This document shows positions 15,795 to 24,395 of a stretch of DNA of 34,645 bases, one piece after another. The notes under the pieces were generated by a model, which was given only the letters and a program-made list of their open reading frames with translations, did not search any database and had not been told where the DNA came from. How positions within the stretch are numbered: the stretch's first letter is position 1; every line of letters begins with the position of its first letter. Source of the DNA: Acidobacteriota bacterium (GTDB lineage Bacteria; Acidobacteriota; Thermoanaerobaculia; Multivoradales; J023); assembly GCA_029263395.1 (NCBI GenBank), contig JAJCXO010000283.1, forward strand, positions 1 to 34,645, in the 5' to 3' direction. A program made the translations under genes and the position numbers.

Positions 15795-17582
15795 ATGAAT
15801 ATCGTAGGCCTATCAGCTTTTTACCATGAGTCGTCTTGCTGTCTGCTCCGCGACGGCAAGCTGCTGCATGCGGCCTCCGAAGAGCGTTTTACACGCGTCA
15901 AGCATGACCCTCGTTTGCCTGCCGAGGCCTTTCGTTGGTGCCTCGAAGCGGCAGGCCTGGGGATCACCGACCTCGACGCAATCGCCTACTACGAGTCGCC
16001 CCGCGACAAACTTTCTCGCCAACTTTGGGCCGGATGGCGGCGCGGACACTCAACCGATACCGGTTGGCTCGATCCGACAACACCTGAACGGGCGGTGCGC
16101 GAACGTTTAGGTTTTGATGGCAAGTTCCTGAGCTTTCCCCATCATCTATCACACGCTGCCAGCGCCTTCTATTTTTCTGGCTTTCCTGAAGCGGCAGTGC
16201 TGACCGTCGACGGAGTCGGTGAATGGTCCACCATGACCTATGGCACCGGCCTCGGACACCAGTTGGAAATCTTCGAAGAGGTCGCCTTCCCACACTCCCT
16301 CGGTCTGCTCTATTCGACCCTCACCGCGTTTCTCGGCTTCAAGGTCAATGACGGCGAGTACAAAGTGATGGGGCTCGCACCCTACGGTAAACCTCGGTTT
16401 GTGGACCAGATCTGTACGCTGGTGGCGATGGGACAAGGTGGGCAGATCCGGCTCAACCTCGAGTATTTCGACTTCGTCGCCGGACCATTGATGTTCCGCC
16501 CAGCCATGAGCGACCTTTTCGGCACACCGCCACGCAGACCAGGCTCCAAGCTCGAGCCGATCCACCATGACCTCGCCCGCAGCTTGCAACTGGTGGTCGA
16601 AGAGATCTTGCTCGAAAAGGCCACTTATCTCCAACAACAGTCGGGTGCCTCGAAGCTATGTATGGCGGGGGGTGTTGCACTCAACTGCGTCGCCAACGGA
16701 CGACTGCGAAGGGAAGGGCCCTTCGATGATCTTTTCATCCAGCCGGCGGCCGGCGACTCCGGGGGCTGTTTGGGAGCAGCCGCGCTCGCCCACCTCGACC
16801 TCACCGGGGCACGAATCGATGACCAACCTCAACGGCATGCCCTGCTCGGTCCCGCCTACCCCCCCACCAACATCGCCGGCCTGATCGCAGCTACCGGCCT
16901 GCCAGCGGAAAACTACCGAAACCGCGAGCCGGAACTGTTAGCCAACACCGCCCAGCGCCTAGCCGACGGTGAGATCGTCGGCTGGTTCCACGGTGCGATG
17001 GAACATGGCCCCCGCGCTCTCGGCGCACGAAGCATTCTTGCCGATCCACGGACGGCCGAACAGCGTGAACGATTGAATCGGCTGATCAAGAAGCGGGAGA
17101 ACTTTCGGCCGTTTGCGCCCAGCGTGCTCGCCTCCCAGGCCCGCGAGCATTTCGAGCTCGAACAAGCTTCACCCTTCATGCTGGAGACCTGCCAGGTGGT
17201 CTCCGACCTCGATTTGCCCGCGGTGACCCACGTCGACCGCTCGGCCAGGCCGCAGACAGTCGATCCCGAGACGCACCCGAGATATGCCGCGTTGCTGGCA
17301 GCCTTCCAAGCTCTCACTGGCTGTCCGGTACTGCTCAACACCTCGTTCAACGTAGCCGGAGAACCGATCGTCTGCTCGCCGATCGACGCCTTGTTCACCT
17401 TTGCTCGAGCTGGACTCGATGCCTTGGTGCTCGAAGACTACTTGCTCACCCGTGACATGCTTCCCGACAATTGGCCGCAACTCCTACGTAACTGGGACCG
17501 CGCTGCAACGGACCCGTTCGCTACGGACTCCTTCGCTGCAGATCGTCGAGCGATCAGCGAAGCGCTCTACACGTTCGTCTAG
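15795..17582 (+). CDS. Carbamoyltransferase, NodU/CmcH family
   Basis: A 595-aa cytoplasmic enzyme of usual family length. The N-terminal Kae1-like domain starts NIVGLSAFYHESSCCLL (His11) and carries the metal-site cluster PHHLSHAASAF (His116, His117, His120), VLTVDGVGEW and CMAGGVALNCVANGRL. The C-terminal YrdC-like domain has EHGPRALGARSILADPR and ENFRPFAPSVL. Relatives use carbamoyl phosphate and ATP to place a carbamoyl group on hydroxyls of sugars or natural products (NodU on Nod factor, CmcH on cephem, TobZ on tobramycin). The acceptor here is unknown. The SGNH-fold protein begins 44 bp downstream, and such pairs may tailor the same glycan or small molecule. The ribosome binding site is weak. 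Confidence 0.93.
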   Translation: MNIVGLSAFYHESSCCLLRDGKLLHAASEERFTRVKHDPRLPAEAFRWCLEAAGLGITDLDAIAYYESPRDKLSRQLWAGWRRGHSTDTGWLDPTTPERAVRERLGFDGKFLSFPHHLSHAASAFYFSGFPEAAVLTVDGVGEWSTMTYGTGLGHQLEIFEEVAFPHSLGLLYSTLTAFLGFKVNDGEYKVMGLAPYGKPRFVDQICTLVAMGQGGQIRLNLEYFDFVAGPLMFRPAMSDLFGTPPRRPGSKLEPIHHDLARSLQLVVEEILLEKATYLQQQSGASKLCMAGGVALNCVANGRLRREGPFDDLFIQPAAGDSGGCLGAAALAHLDLTGARIDDQPQRHALLGPAYPPTNIAGLIAATGLPAENYRNREPELLANTAQRLADGEIVGWFHGAMEHGPRALGARSILADPRTAEQRERLNRLIKKRENFRPFAPSVLASQAREHFELEQASPFMLETCQVVSDLDLPAVTHVDRSARPQTVDPETHPRYAALLAAFQALTGCPVLLNTSFNVAGEPIVCSPIDALFTFARAGLDALVLEDYLLTRDMLPDNWPQLLRNWDRAATDPFATDSFAADRRAISEALYTFV

Positions 17583-17626
17583 AAGATTGTCTAGCCGGTA
17601 GCCACCGGTAGGCTACGATCTGAGCC

Positions 17627-19855
17627 ATGCATCGAGATCCTAGAAAAGCCGTCTGTGATGAGTTGGCTGAGCAGCTTTCGACTCCTGAAGGTCTACGTAC
17701 CGCACGCCTGCTCGAGCTCCAGGACATCCTGAGCCCACAATCCCCACCGATCGAGGCTACGACGACTCAACCGTCGGCAAGGCTGCCTCACCCCGCAACC
17801 CCCAGCCCCGAACCAATCAGCATCTGGCAACCTCTCCCCACAGACTCTACCGACGGTGGCACCCAGCCGAGATTTGGGCGCCCACCGCCGCACCCGCTGG
17901 GGGATCACTATGCCAGGCGGCCGGTCATCGAAGCCCGCAAACCCATCGGCACCCGACGGATCTGCTGGTTCGGCGAATCGGTAGCCGCCGGCTATCTGCT
18001 CGCACCTCACTTCACCCCAGCCGAAGAGCTTCAACGTCGGCTGCTCAGGCTGGATGACGATGCCAACTTCGACGTTGTTGATCTGTCCAGGACCAATGAA
18101 ACTCTCGGCCCAATGGTGACCACACTCGAGCAGTCCCTCCAGCTCGAACCGGATCTTTGGATCCTGTTCGCCGGCAACAACTGGAACCTGCTCGAGACCT
18201 CGACTTGGTCCCCCTACGTCCCGTCGGTAAGGAGCCGCCAGCTTTATGGCCTGGCCCTGCGCCAGCACGGTCTGAACGGGCCTATTCGACTCGCACGACA
18301 ACAGCTACGGCAGAAGGTCACCCAAACGTTCGAAGCCATCGCCGAGATGGCGAATCGTCATGAGATTCCGGTGATCGTGGTGATTCCAGAAGTCAATCTG
18401 GCGGACTGGGAAGACCGGCAGCCGGTACCATGGCTACCAGGCGACGGATGTCATCGATGGTACGAGATCTACGCCCGTGCCATCCAACATCTCAGCGACG
18501 GCCAAGTCGCAGAGACCTTGCGTTTAGCCGATGACTTACTGGAGCTCGACGGCGGTCTCTGCACCTCGACTCACCGTCTTCGGGCTCGAGCTTTAGCCAC
18601 CGACGACCGGCTTGCCGAGGCGCGTACCGCCGCCGAAGCCGAAGTCGAGGCGGGACGCTACGCTTCCCAGGCTTTCTTGAGTGCACCACGGATCTCGACC
18701 TCAGAACAAGACCTGCTACGCACTCAAGCGACCCACCATGGTTTCACTAGCGTCGACCTGCCGCGTCATTTTGCCGAAGTCACCGGCAGCCCCCTACCTG
18801 GCCGCCGACTATTTCTCGACTACTGCCATCTGACCGTTGAAGGCGTCGAGATTGCGATGCAGGCGGTAGCCGACAAGGTTCTGCACCTGTCGAGATTGAC
18901 ACCTGAGCCCACGGCACTCTGGCAGGTGGATGGTCCGCGTGACGCTGCGACCACCTGCGAGATCGCTGCCGCCAAAATCTCACCAGCTGTCAGCGCTCTT
19001 GCCAAACTCGGCGCCGCCATTCACAGCGCCCACCGCTTACTCACCGTCGGTGATCATCATCCAACCCTACTCGGCTGGTGCCGTGATGCCTTGGCCGACG
19101 ACCCCAACATTGCCAAAACCCTGAGAGATCTCCTCATCGCCCGATGCTCTCCCTGTCCGGCGGTGATGACCGTCGCACAGCAGCGCCAATCAGCCGAACG
19201 TTACCCACTGCTGCTCCAGCACGGATGGCGCTGGGATTACCTCGACGCCGACCTCCTACTTGTTGGCTGCCAGGTACTGGCAGAGCTCGCCGCACCAGTC
19301 TCCTGCGACACCCTCCTCACCTCCGGTGGCGACGACCAACATATCCGGCGTCTCTTGCTGGAGCATCATCAAGTAAGGTCCGAAGGGGTCGAGCTCACCC
19401 GTCCGCCTTATCTTTGGCAACCTCTGGAACGCTTCTATCCCGAAGCGATGGCAACCCGAGGCTTGACCGGCAGAGCCGTTTATCGCTCTCCCTGGCCAAC
19501 TTCGAGCTTCTGCCTGGTCACCGACGCAACCCACACCATCGAACTGACCGCGACCGTCCGCCTACCTCGGATCGAGAACGCTACCGCTAGCTGCCGGGGC
19601 CCGCTCAGTCTCCACGTCAACAACCTCGAGCTAGGATCACACCAACTCGACCTGAACTGGACCCGCTGGGACGTCGTGATTGCTCCATCCAGCCTGCAAT
19701 GTGGCCTCAATCGAGTGACTCTGAAGTGGCCTCCGCCAGGCGACGTCGGCGACCTCGCCCTCGCCAACACCCTCTTCAGGTTAGAGAACGGACTCGAAGC
19801 CGATTTACACCCGACCTTCGGTGAGGTGTTTTCGCTTCGAGCGAGCCGCTCATAG
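17627..19855 (+). CDS. SGNH/GDSL-fold protein with helical insert and C-terminal beta domain
   Basis: A 742-aa protein without a signal peptide. After a Pro-rich N-terminal 100 residues, the SGNH blocks can be read: RICWFGESVAAGY (Ser118, GES in place of GDS), LFAGNNWN (Gly183, Asn185) and LFLDYCHLTVEG (Asp398, His401). All four catalytic-type residues are present, so it may be an active esterase or acyltransferase. Residues 285-350 look like a TPR-like helical insert before the last SGNH block. Residues about 640-740 form a beta-sandwich-like C-terminal domain that could bind carbohydrate. It lies 44 bp after the carbamoyltransferase, on the same strand and probably in the same operon. Substrate unknown. 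Confidence 0.75.
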   Translation: MHRDPRKAVCDELAEQLSTPEGLRTARLLELQDILSPQSPPIEATTTQPSARLPHPATPSPEPISIWQPLPTDSTDGGTQPRFGRPPPHPLGDHYARRPVIEARKPIGTRRICWFGESVAAGYLLAPHFTPAEELQRRLLRLDDDANFDVVDLSRTNETLGPMVTTLEQSLQLEPDLWILFAGNNWNLLETSTWSPYVPSVRSRQLYGLALRQHGLNGPIRLARQQLRQKVTQTFEAIAEMANRHEIPVIVVIPEVNLADWEDRQPVPWLPGDGCHRWYEIYARAIQHLSDGQVAETLRLADDLLELDGGLCTSTHRLRARALATDDRLAEARTAAEAEVEAGRYASQAFLSAPRISTSEQDLLRTQATHHGFTSVDLPRHFAEVTGSPLPGRRLFLDYCHLTVEGVEIAMQAVADKVLHLSRLTPEPTALWQVDGPRDAATTCEIAAAKISPAVSALAKLGAAIHSAHRLLTVGDHHPTLLGWCRDALADDPNIAKTLRDLLIARCSPCPAVMTVAQQRQSAERYPLLLQHGWRWDYLDADLLLVGCQVLAELAAPVSCDTLLTSGGDDQHIRRLLLEHHQVRSEGVELTRPPYLWQPLERFYPEAMATRGLTGRAVYRSPWPTSSFCLVTDATHTIELTATVRLPRIENATASCRGPLSLHVNNLELGSHQLDLNWTRWDVVIAPSSLQCGLNRVTLKWPPPGDVGDLALANTLFRLENGLEADLHPTFGEVFSLRASRS

Positions 19856-19883
19856 ATGGTAGTCTCCCATCGTCTAGAAGATC

Positions 19884-21035
19884 ATGAGCATGAGACGCCA
19901 GCGAAGATATCGCCAGGCCTTGGAAGCCGCCTTGGTAGGCTTCTTGCTGTTGGGGGTGCCTGCTGTTCTCGCCGAACAACAGGTGACGGAAGCACCTGTC
20001 TGCGTCTTGCAATCAATGGACCTGATCATCGCGGATTCGACGGCTCGCCTAGTGCTGCTGACCGACGGTCCACCGGCATCACTCGGGACCAGAATCGAGC
20101 CCAACGAAGGTATCGTGCTCGATCTCGCAAGCTGTATCTCGGGGTCCGAAGTTTCAGGCCGCAGCTTTGACGAGGGGTTGGTCGCAGGGCTAGAGCTCGT
20201 GCAAACCGGCCCGACGCTGGCGGTTGTCGTCGAAGCCCGTCGACCTTTCGAGTACTCGGTCAGCTCCAAACAAGACCGGGTGGAGGTGACTCTAAGACCG
20301 GCAACACCAGCTCTATCCTTGGTGCGGGTACTCGAACCCTTGCCGATACCCAGTGCACCGGATTCAAGCCCGGCTCCTCCGCCGCCAGATCTCCAACCCC
20401 AGGCCGTTGCTGCTGTCCAACCAATCGAGCCCGCCGTCCCCGAGACGGAACCCGAGGCTGCCCCCAAGCCAACCACCACCGAACAAGCTCGCAACACGCT
20501 GAAAACTGAGCGATCGTTTGCAGCGCAGCTCGTTGACGGTGCCAGAGTTTCGATCGAACGAGCGCCGGCTTACGATTCCGGCTACTCCGTCATCGCCTAT
20601 CCCAACGGTGATCCAGGATGGGACAAGGGGTCGGGGGTCGATCTGATTGTGCGCACCTACCGGCAGCTTGGCATCGACCTCCAGCAACTCATCCACGAAG
20701 ACATCTTGGCGGCCGGACGCGCCTACGGTGTCCGTGAGCCTGATGCCAATATTGATCATCGGCGGGTTCGTAATCTGGCCACTTTTTTCGAACGCCATGG
20801 CCAGACCTTACCGCTGAGTGACCAAGCTGAATGGCGCGCCGGAGATGTCATCTTCTGGGCTCTCGACAGTCCACGCATCAATAGCGTCGGCATTGTTTCC
20901 GATCAGTTGGGCGCGAGTGGCCAGCCAATGGTCATCCATCACAGCCAGAATTCCGTACCCGAAGAGCAGGACATACTTTCCGACTGGCCGATCGCCAGTC
21001 ATTTTCGCTGGTGGCCGCCTTTACCTAGCCAATAG
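19884..21035 (+). CDS. Exported AMIN-DUF1287 protein lacking the expected catalytic Cys and His
   Basis: A 383-aa exported protein: Arg-rich start and hydrophobic signal to about residue 30, an AMIN-like beta domain (about 45-140, used by cell-wall amidases to bind the envelope), a Pro-rich linker (150-200), and a C-terminal DUF1287 domain. The DUF1287 match is strong: GIDLQQLIHEDI, ANIDHRRVRNL, AGDVIFWALDS and ASHFRWW follow the family in order. In family members I recall, GVCTDVV and HIGIVSD supply a Cys and a His of an NlpC/P60-like site; here the places read GSGVDLI (Gly251) and SVGIVSD (Ser334). This suggests a non-catalytic wall-binding protein. It follows the SGNH gene by 28 bp and is likely co-transcribed. 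Confidence 0.85.
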   Translation: MSMRRQRRYRQALEAALVGFLLLGVPAVLAEQQVTEAPVCVLQSMDLIIADSTARLVLLTDGPPASLGTRIEPNEGIVLDLASCISGSEVSGRSFDEGLVAGLELVQTGPTLAVVVEARRPFEYSVSSKQDRVEVTLRPATPALSLVRVLEPLPIPSAPDSSPAPPPPDLQPQAVAAVQPIEPAVPETEPEAAPKPTTTEQARNTLKTERSFAAQLVDGARVSIERAPAYDSGYSVIAYPNGDPGWDKGSGVDLIVRTYRQLGIDLQQLIHEDILAAGRAYGVREPDANIDHRRVRNLATFFERHGQTLPLSDQAEWRAGDVIFWALDSPRINSVGIVSDQLGASGQPMVIHHSQNSVPEEQDILSDWPIASHFRWWPPLPSQ

Positions 21036-21059
21036 GCTGTGAATCCTGGTGAGCTGCCG

Positions 21060-21404
21060 TCAGTCGTCGCTGGCAAACAGCCCCACAAACCACGAGACCA
21101 GACTGACCATCAACGCTCCCATGATGGCTGAACCGCAGCCCATGACGTTGAATCCAGGCACAACCGCCGCAGCTAGCGCAAACGCGGCGCCATTGACGAC
21201 CAGGTAAAATAGTCCCAAGGTCACCAACGTGATCGGCAGGGTCAGCAGCGTCATGACTGGCCGCACAATCGCGTTGACGAAACCGAGCACCAGGGCGCCG
21301 ATGATCAATGCCGGCCACGACGAGATCTGGACTCCCGGCACCAGGTAAGCCGCGGCGGCCAGCGCAATCGCGATAATCAACCAATGGGTCAGAAATCGAC
21401 TCAC
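21060..21404 (-). CDS. Four-helix membrane protein, Phage_holin_4_2 (PF04020) family
   Basis: A 114-aa protein that is almost entirely membrane-embedded, with about four hydrophobic helices. The family hallmarks are the short N-terminal helix, LIIGALVLGFVNAIVRPVM and LTLPITLVTLGLF. These proteins are widespread in bacterial chromosomes; the holin name comes from sequence resemblance, and no lysis role is implied without phage genes nearby. The start is a GTG (21402-21404) with a GGAG site about 9 bases upstream. It converges with the DUF1287 gene. A tandem 16-bp imperfect repeat lies immediately upstream. Confidence 0.88.
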   Translation of the reverse strand: MSRFLTHWLIIAIALAAAAYLVPGVQISSWPALIIGALVLGFVNAIVRPVMTLLTLPITLVTLGLFYLVVNGAAFALAAAVVPGFNVMGCGSAIMGALMVSLVSWFVGLFASDD

Positions 21405-21413
21405 TGTGTTTCA

Positions 21414-21450
21414 CTCCAGGTCAATGGTGTTGTTCTCCTGGTCAATCGTG
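21414..21450. repeat. Imperfect direct repeat upstream of the holin-family gene
   Basis: CTCCAGGTCAATGGTG (21414-21429) recurs as CTCCTGGTCAATCGTG (21435-21450), 14 of 16 bases identical with a 21-bp period, or two helical turns. The spacing would suit a regulator binding one DNA face upstream of the minus-strand GTG at 21404, but no binding protein is known. Confidence 0.4.
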
Positions 21451-21480
21451 CCTCACCCCTAGTGACGAGTGTATTCCAAG

Positions 21481-23715
21481 TCAGAGATGACGCTCGAGGT
21501 ATTCGAAGATCATGGTGTAGAGATGCACGTTGTGATCGGCACCGGTGATGCCATGGGTCTTGTTGGGGTACAACATGAGATCAAATTGTTTCCGGTGCTC
21601 GATCAACCCATTAATCATCTGCAGGGTATTCTGAGGATGGACATTGTCGTCGTGGGTGCCGTGAATGAGCAGCAACCGCCCTTTGACATCTGCGGCACCC
21701 TGTACTGCTGAAGTACGGATATAAGCCTCAGTTTGTTCGTCGGGCAACCCCATGTACCGTTCGGTGTATATCGAATCGTAAAGCCGCCAGTCGGTGACCG
21801 GTGCGCCGGCAATCCCGACCTTGTAGAGATCGGTGTGCCCCATTTGGAAACAGGTGGAAAAGCCGCCGCCGCTCCACCCCCAAACCGCGAGCCGGTCGCC
21901 ATCCACTTGGGGTAACGCGCTGAAGTACTCCACCGCTACCGCGGCATCCGCTGCGGCAATCGGCCCAATATTGTGATCGGCCAAGGCAGCGTGTTTGTGC
22001 CCGGGAATGGCCGAGGAGCGGTCATCTATGTAGCCGACGATATAACCCTGCTGGACAAGGAATTGATGAAAGAGGTGACGGCTGCCGCGGCGAGTATCAC
22101 GAATGGTGGGAACACCCGCCATGCCGTAAACATAAATCAGCATGGGATACTTCTTGCCGCGCTTCAGCTTGGCAGGCTGCATCAACAACACGCGCACGGT
22201 TGCGCCATCAGGCGCTTCGAGCTCGCGAATCTCGGACTGCACTAAGCCATAGTCTGACAGGTCGTGATCCCGGAAGATCTCGATGTTGGCTCCGGATGCC
22301 GGGTGGTGCACCGTCCGACGACGAACAACCGACGGATCGAGCGCCGAATACTGATCGACCCAGGCCGTGGCAGACGGACTCATATCGATCGCGTGGGTGC
22401 CCTTTTCCCGAGTCAATCGTTCCTTGGCCGAACCATCGAGCTTGATGCGGTAGAGGTCTCGTCCGAGTAGGTTGTCCTCGTTGGAGCTGAAGTAGACCCA
22501 CCCACCGTCTTCATCAACCCCTTCGATCGCGGCGAGACGGAACTCACCCTCCGTCAACTGACGCACCAACTCACCATCCCGCTGGTAAAGATACAGGTGG
22601 CGCAGACCGGAGCGCTGAGACGTCCACAGAAAGTGCTGACCATCAGCCAAAAAAGTCAGGTCATTGGTGATGTCGACCCAATGCGGGTCCCGTTCGAAAA
22701 ATACCGATCGTGAACGCCCGTTGGTGGGATCAGCCAACACTAATTCGAGCGCCTCTTGATGACGATCCAGCAGCTGCACCGCAAGGTTCTCGGCGTCGGC
22801 CCAGTCAAACCGCGGGATGTACTCGGCAGCACGATCGAGCCACACGGTGCGCGCCGTGTCCACGGCCACTATGCCGACCCGAACCCGTGGGTTCGGGGCC
22901 CCCGGTTGCGGGTAACGCTGCAACTCTACCGTCGCCTGCCAGGCCAACTGCTCGGTGATGGGATACGTCGGCACCGAGCTCTGATCCATTTCAAGGAACG
23001 CAATATGCCGGCTATCCGGGGACCAGTGATAGCCCGTACGGACGCCAAACTCCTCGGGATAAACCCAATCGAGATCGCCATGCAGCAACAGCTCGTGCCC
23101 GCCATGCGTCAGCTGTTTCGCCTCGCCACCGGCCACCGGCACCACCCATATGTCGTGATCCACCACAAAGGCGATCGACTCACCATCGGGCGAGAACTTG
23201 GGATCCAACACATCGGTTTTCGATGGCGCCAGTACCGTCGCTTCTTTGTCCGCCAAGTGGTAGAGCAAAACTCGCCCGGAGCTGGTGAACAGAATCTGCG
23301 AGCCATCCGGGGAAAAATGATAGGCCGAGACCTCAAAACGGGTCCGTCGCGTCTTCTCGCGCTCGTCGACACCAGCCTGCGACGGTGATGGGGCCATCGC
23401 CGCCAACTCCTCGGCGGTCACCAGAATCTTCTTGTCACCAGACTCGAGATCAACAATCCACAGATCGCGCCCCTCCTCGGCATCGTCCTCGCTGTCCGCC
23501 GCTGGCTCACCCGCCGGCCCCTCGGTCTCCAAGAAATAGGTCAGACGGCCGTCCGGCGTCCAAGCCAGCTGAGACGGTTCGTCGGCTGCCAAGCCGTCGT
23601 CGAAGATCGCCTCGATGGTCAGTGCTTTGTGTGTCTCCTTGGCATCGACGGCAGGAGACAGCAGGCCCGTTGCCATGAGACAAACAACGACCCAAAGGAC
23701 TCTACTATTGCGCAT
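21481..23715 (-). CDS. Exported dipeptidyl peptidase IV-like serine peptidase (S9B)
   Basis: A 744-aa protein with a signal peptide (1-25, VDA cleavage). The N-terminal beta-propeller has repeated FSPDG and WSPDS motifs and the substrate-binding DWVYPEEF (216-223), equivalent to the DW-x-YEEE motif that anchors the free N-terminus of peptides in DPP IV. The C-terminal alpha/beta-hydrolase has Ser615 in GWSGGG, Asp in GTHDDNVH (about 689-690) and His721 in NKTHGI, a complete triad. It likely removes N-terminal dipeptides from peptides in the periplasm or outside. The ATG has a TAGGAG site. It stands alone: 76 bp before the holin-family gene and 59 bp after the DUF4276 gene. Confidence 0.95.
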   Translation of the reverse strand: MRNSRVLWVVVCLMATGLLSPAVDAKETHKALTIEAIFDDGLAADEPSQLAWTPDGRLTYFLETEGPAGEPAADSEDDAEEGRDLWIVDLESGDKKILVTAEELAAMAPSPSQAGVDEREKTRRTRFEVSAYHFSPDGSQILFTSSGRVLLYHLADKEATVLAPSKTDVLDPKFSPDGESIAFVVDHDIWVVPVAGGEAKQLTHGGHELLLHGDLDWVYPEEFGVRTGYHWSPDSRHIAFLEMDQSSVPTYPITEQLAWQATVELQRYPQPGAPNPRVRVGIVAVDTARTVWLDRAAEYIPRFDWADAENLAVQLLDRHQEALELVLADPTNGRSRSVFFERDPHWVDITNDLTFLADGQHFLWTSQRSGLRHLYLYQRDGELVRQLTEGEFRLAAIEGVDEDGGWVYFSSNEDNLLGRDLYRIKLDGSAKERLTREKGTHAIDMSPSATAWVDQYSALDPSVVRRRTVHHPASGANIEIFRDHDLSDYGLVQSEIRELEAPDGATVRVLLMQPAKLKRGKKYPMLIYVYGMAGVPTIRDTRRGSRHLFHQFLVQQGYIVGYIDDRSSAIPGHKHAALADHNIGPIAAADAAVAVEYFSALPQVDGDRLAVWGWSGGGFSTCFQMGHTDLYKVGIAGAPVTDWRLYDSIYTERYMGLPDEQTEAYIRTSAVQGAADVKGRLLLIHGTHDDNVHPQNTLQMINGLIEHRKQFDLMLYPNKTHGITGADHNVHLYTMIFEYLERHL

Positions 23716-23774
23716 GACGAACTCCTAAGTTGACCACAACGTCACTGAGCTTCTGTGGTTGTCTAGTGTCCTAG

Positions 23775-24395
23775 CTAGCGGATGCTTTCCGGATGTGCCA
23801 AGCAATTGAACAGCCGATCAGCGTACTTCGACGCTTGCCGTACCAGGCTCGCGTCGACGAGAGCGAGAATATCGAAAGAGTGCCTGCCCTTGTTGTAGGA
23901 GCCCTTCGTCTTGGTAAACCTGGACGCATCGCGCAGCCCCTTCAAAACATCGGCCTTGGAAATTGCCTCGATGTTCTTGCGCCGCGGTAGCGCGTTGTCG
24001 TTGAAGCCTTGTCCGAAGTAACTGCTGAGCATCTTCCTATCAGCAAGAAACCAATTCTCCATACATTGGACCATCAGGTGGCAATGGCCAGCTTTGGCAC
24101 CGGAAGGTTGGCTCCAGTGATCGCCTGACTGTTTTTGCAGGTGGGTCCAGGCGCTGCTATCTGTCAAGACAGGAGCTTCGCTGTCCACGAGTAATAGAGC
24201 AAAGGTGTCGGGGTCTTGTTTCAAGGCAATGCAGAAGTCTTCATAAGCTGACTGGCGGCTGCCGCTGGCGATGATCCGAGGCACTGCTCCTTCCAAACCG
24301 GCCTTGCGGAACAATTCACGAAAGCCTCTTCGGCAGGCAGACCGCAGCCTCTTGGCATCGCCGCCCCCTTCAACGTACAGTCGCACCGCTACCAT
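23775..24395 (-). CDS. DUF4276 TOPRIM-like protein paired with an AAA ATPase
   Basis: A 206-aa protein from the ATG at 24393-24395, which overlaps the ATPase stop by 7 nt and has AGGTGG before it; a longer reading from 24455 has no support. VRLYVEGGGD (Glu9) and LLLVDSEAP (Asp71, Glu73) match the TOPRIM-type acidic residues, and QCMENWFLAD is a DUF4276 hallmark. DUF4276 is distantly related to the nuclease-type TOPRIM domains of OLD proteins and to the DUF4435 effector of PARIS. Translational coupling to the ATPase implies a complex. The inferred role is a nuclease or effector controlled by the ATPase, probably in defence; the sequence does not prove this. Confidence 0.85.
   Translation of the reverse strand: MVAVRLYVEGGGDAKRLRSACRRGFRELFRKAGLEGAVPRIIASGSRQSAYEDFCIALKQDPDTFALLLVDSEAPVLTDSSAWTHLQKQSGDHWSQPSGAKAGHCHLMVQCMENWFLADRKMLSSYFGQGFNDNALPRRKNIEAISKADVLKGLRDASRFTKTKGSYNKGRHSFDILALVDASLVRQASKYADRLFNCLAHPESIR

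Noticed and set aside
17591-17616. Possible terminator with repeated CCGGTAG between carbamoyltransferase and SGNH genes
   Set aside because: Stem is only about 5 bp with no T-run; the direct repeat is too short to weigh, and the genes look co-transcribed.
21060-21404. Holin as sign of a prophage
   Set aside because: PF04020 proteins are common chromosomal membrane proteins; no endolysin, capsid, tail or integrase gene is seen.
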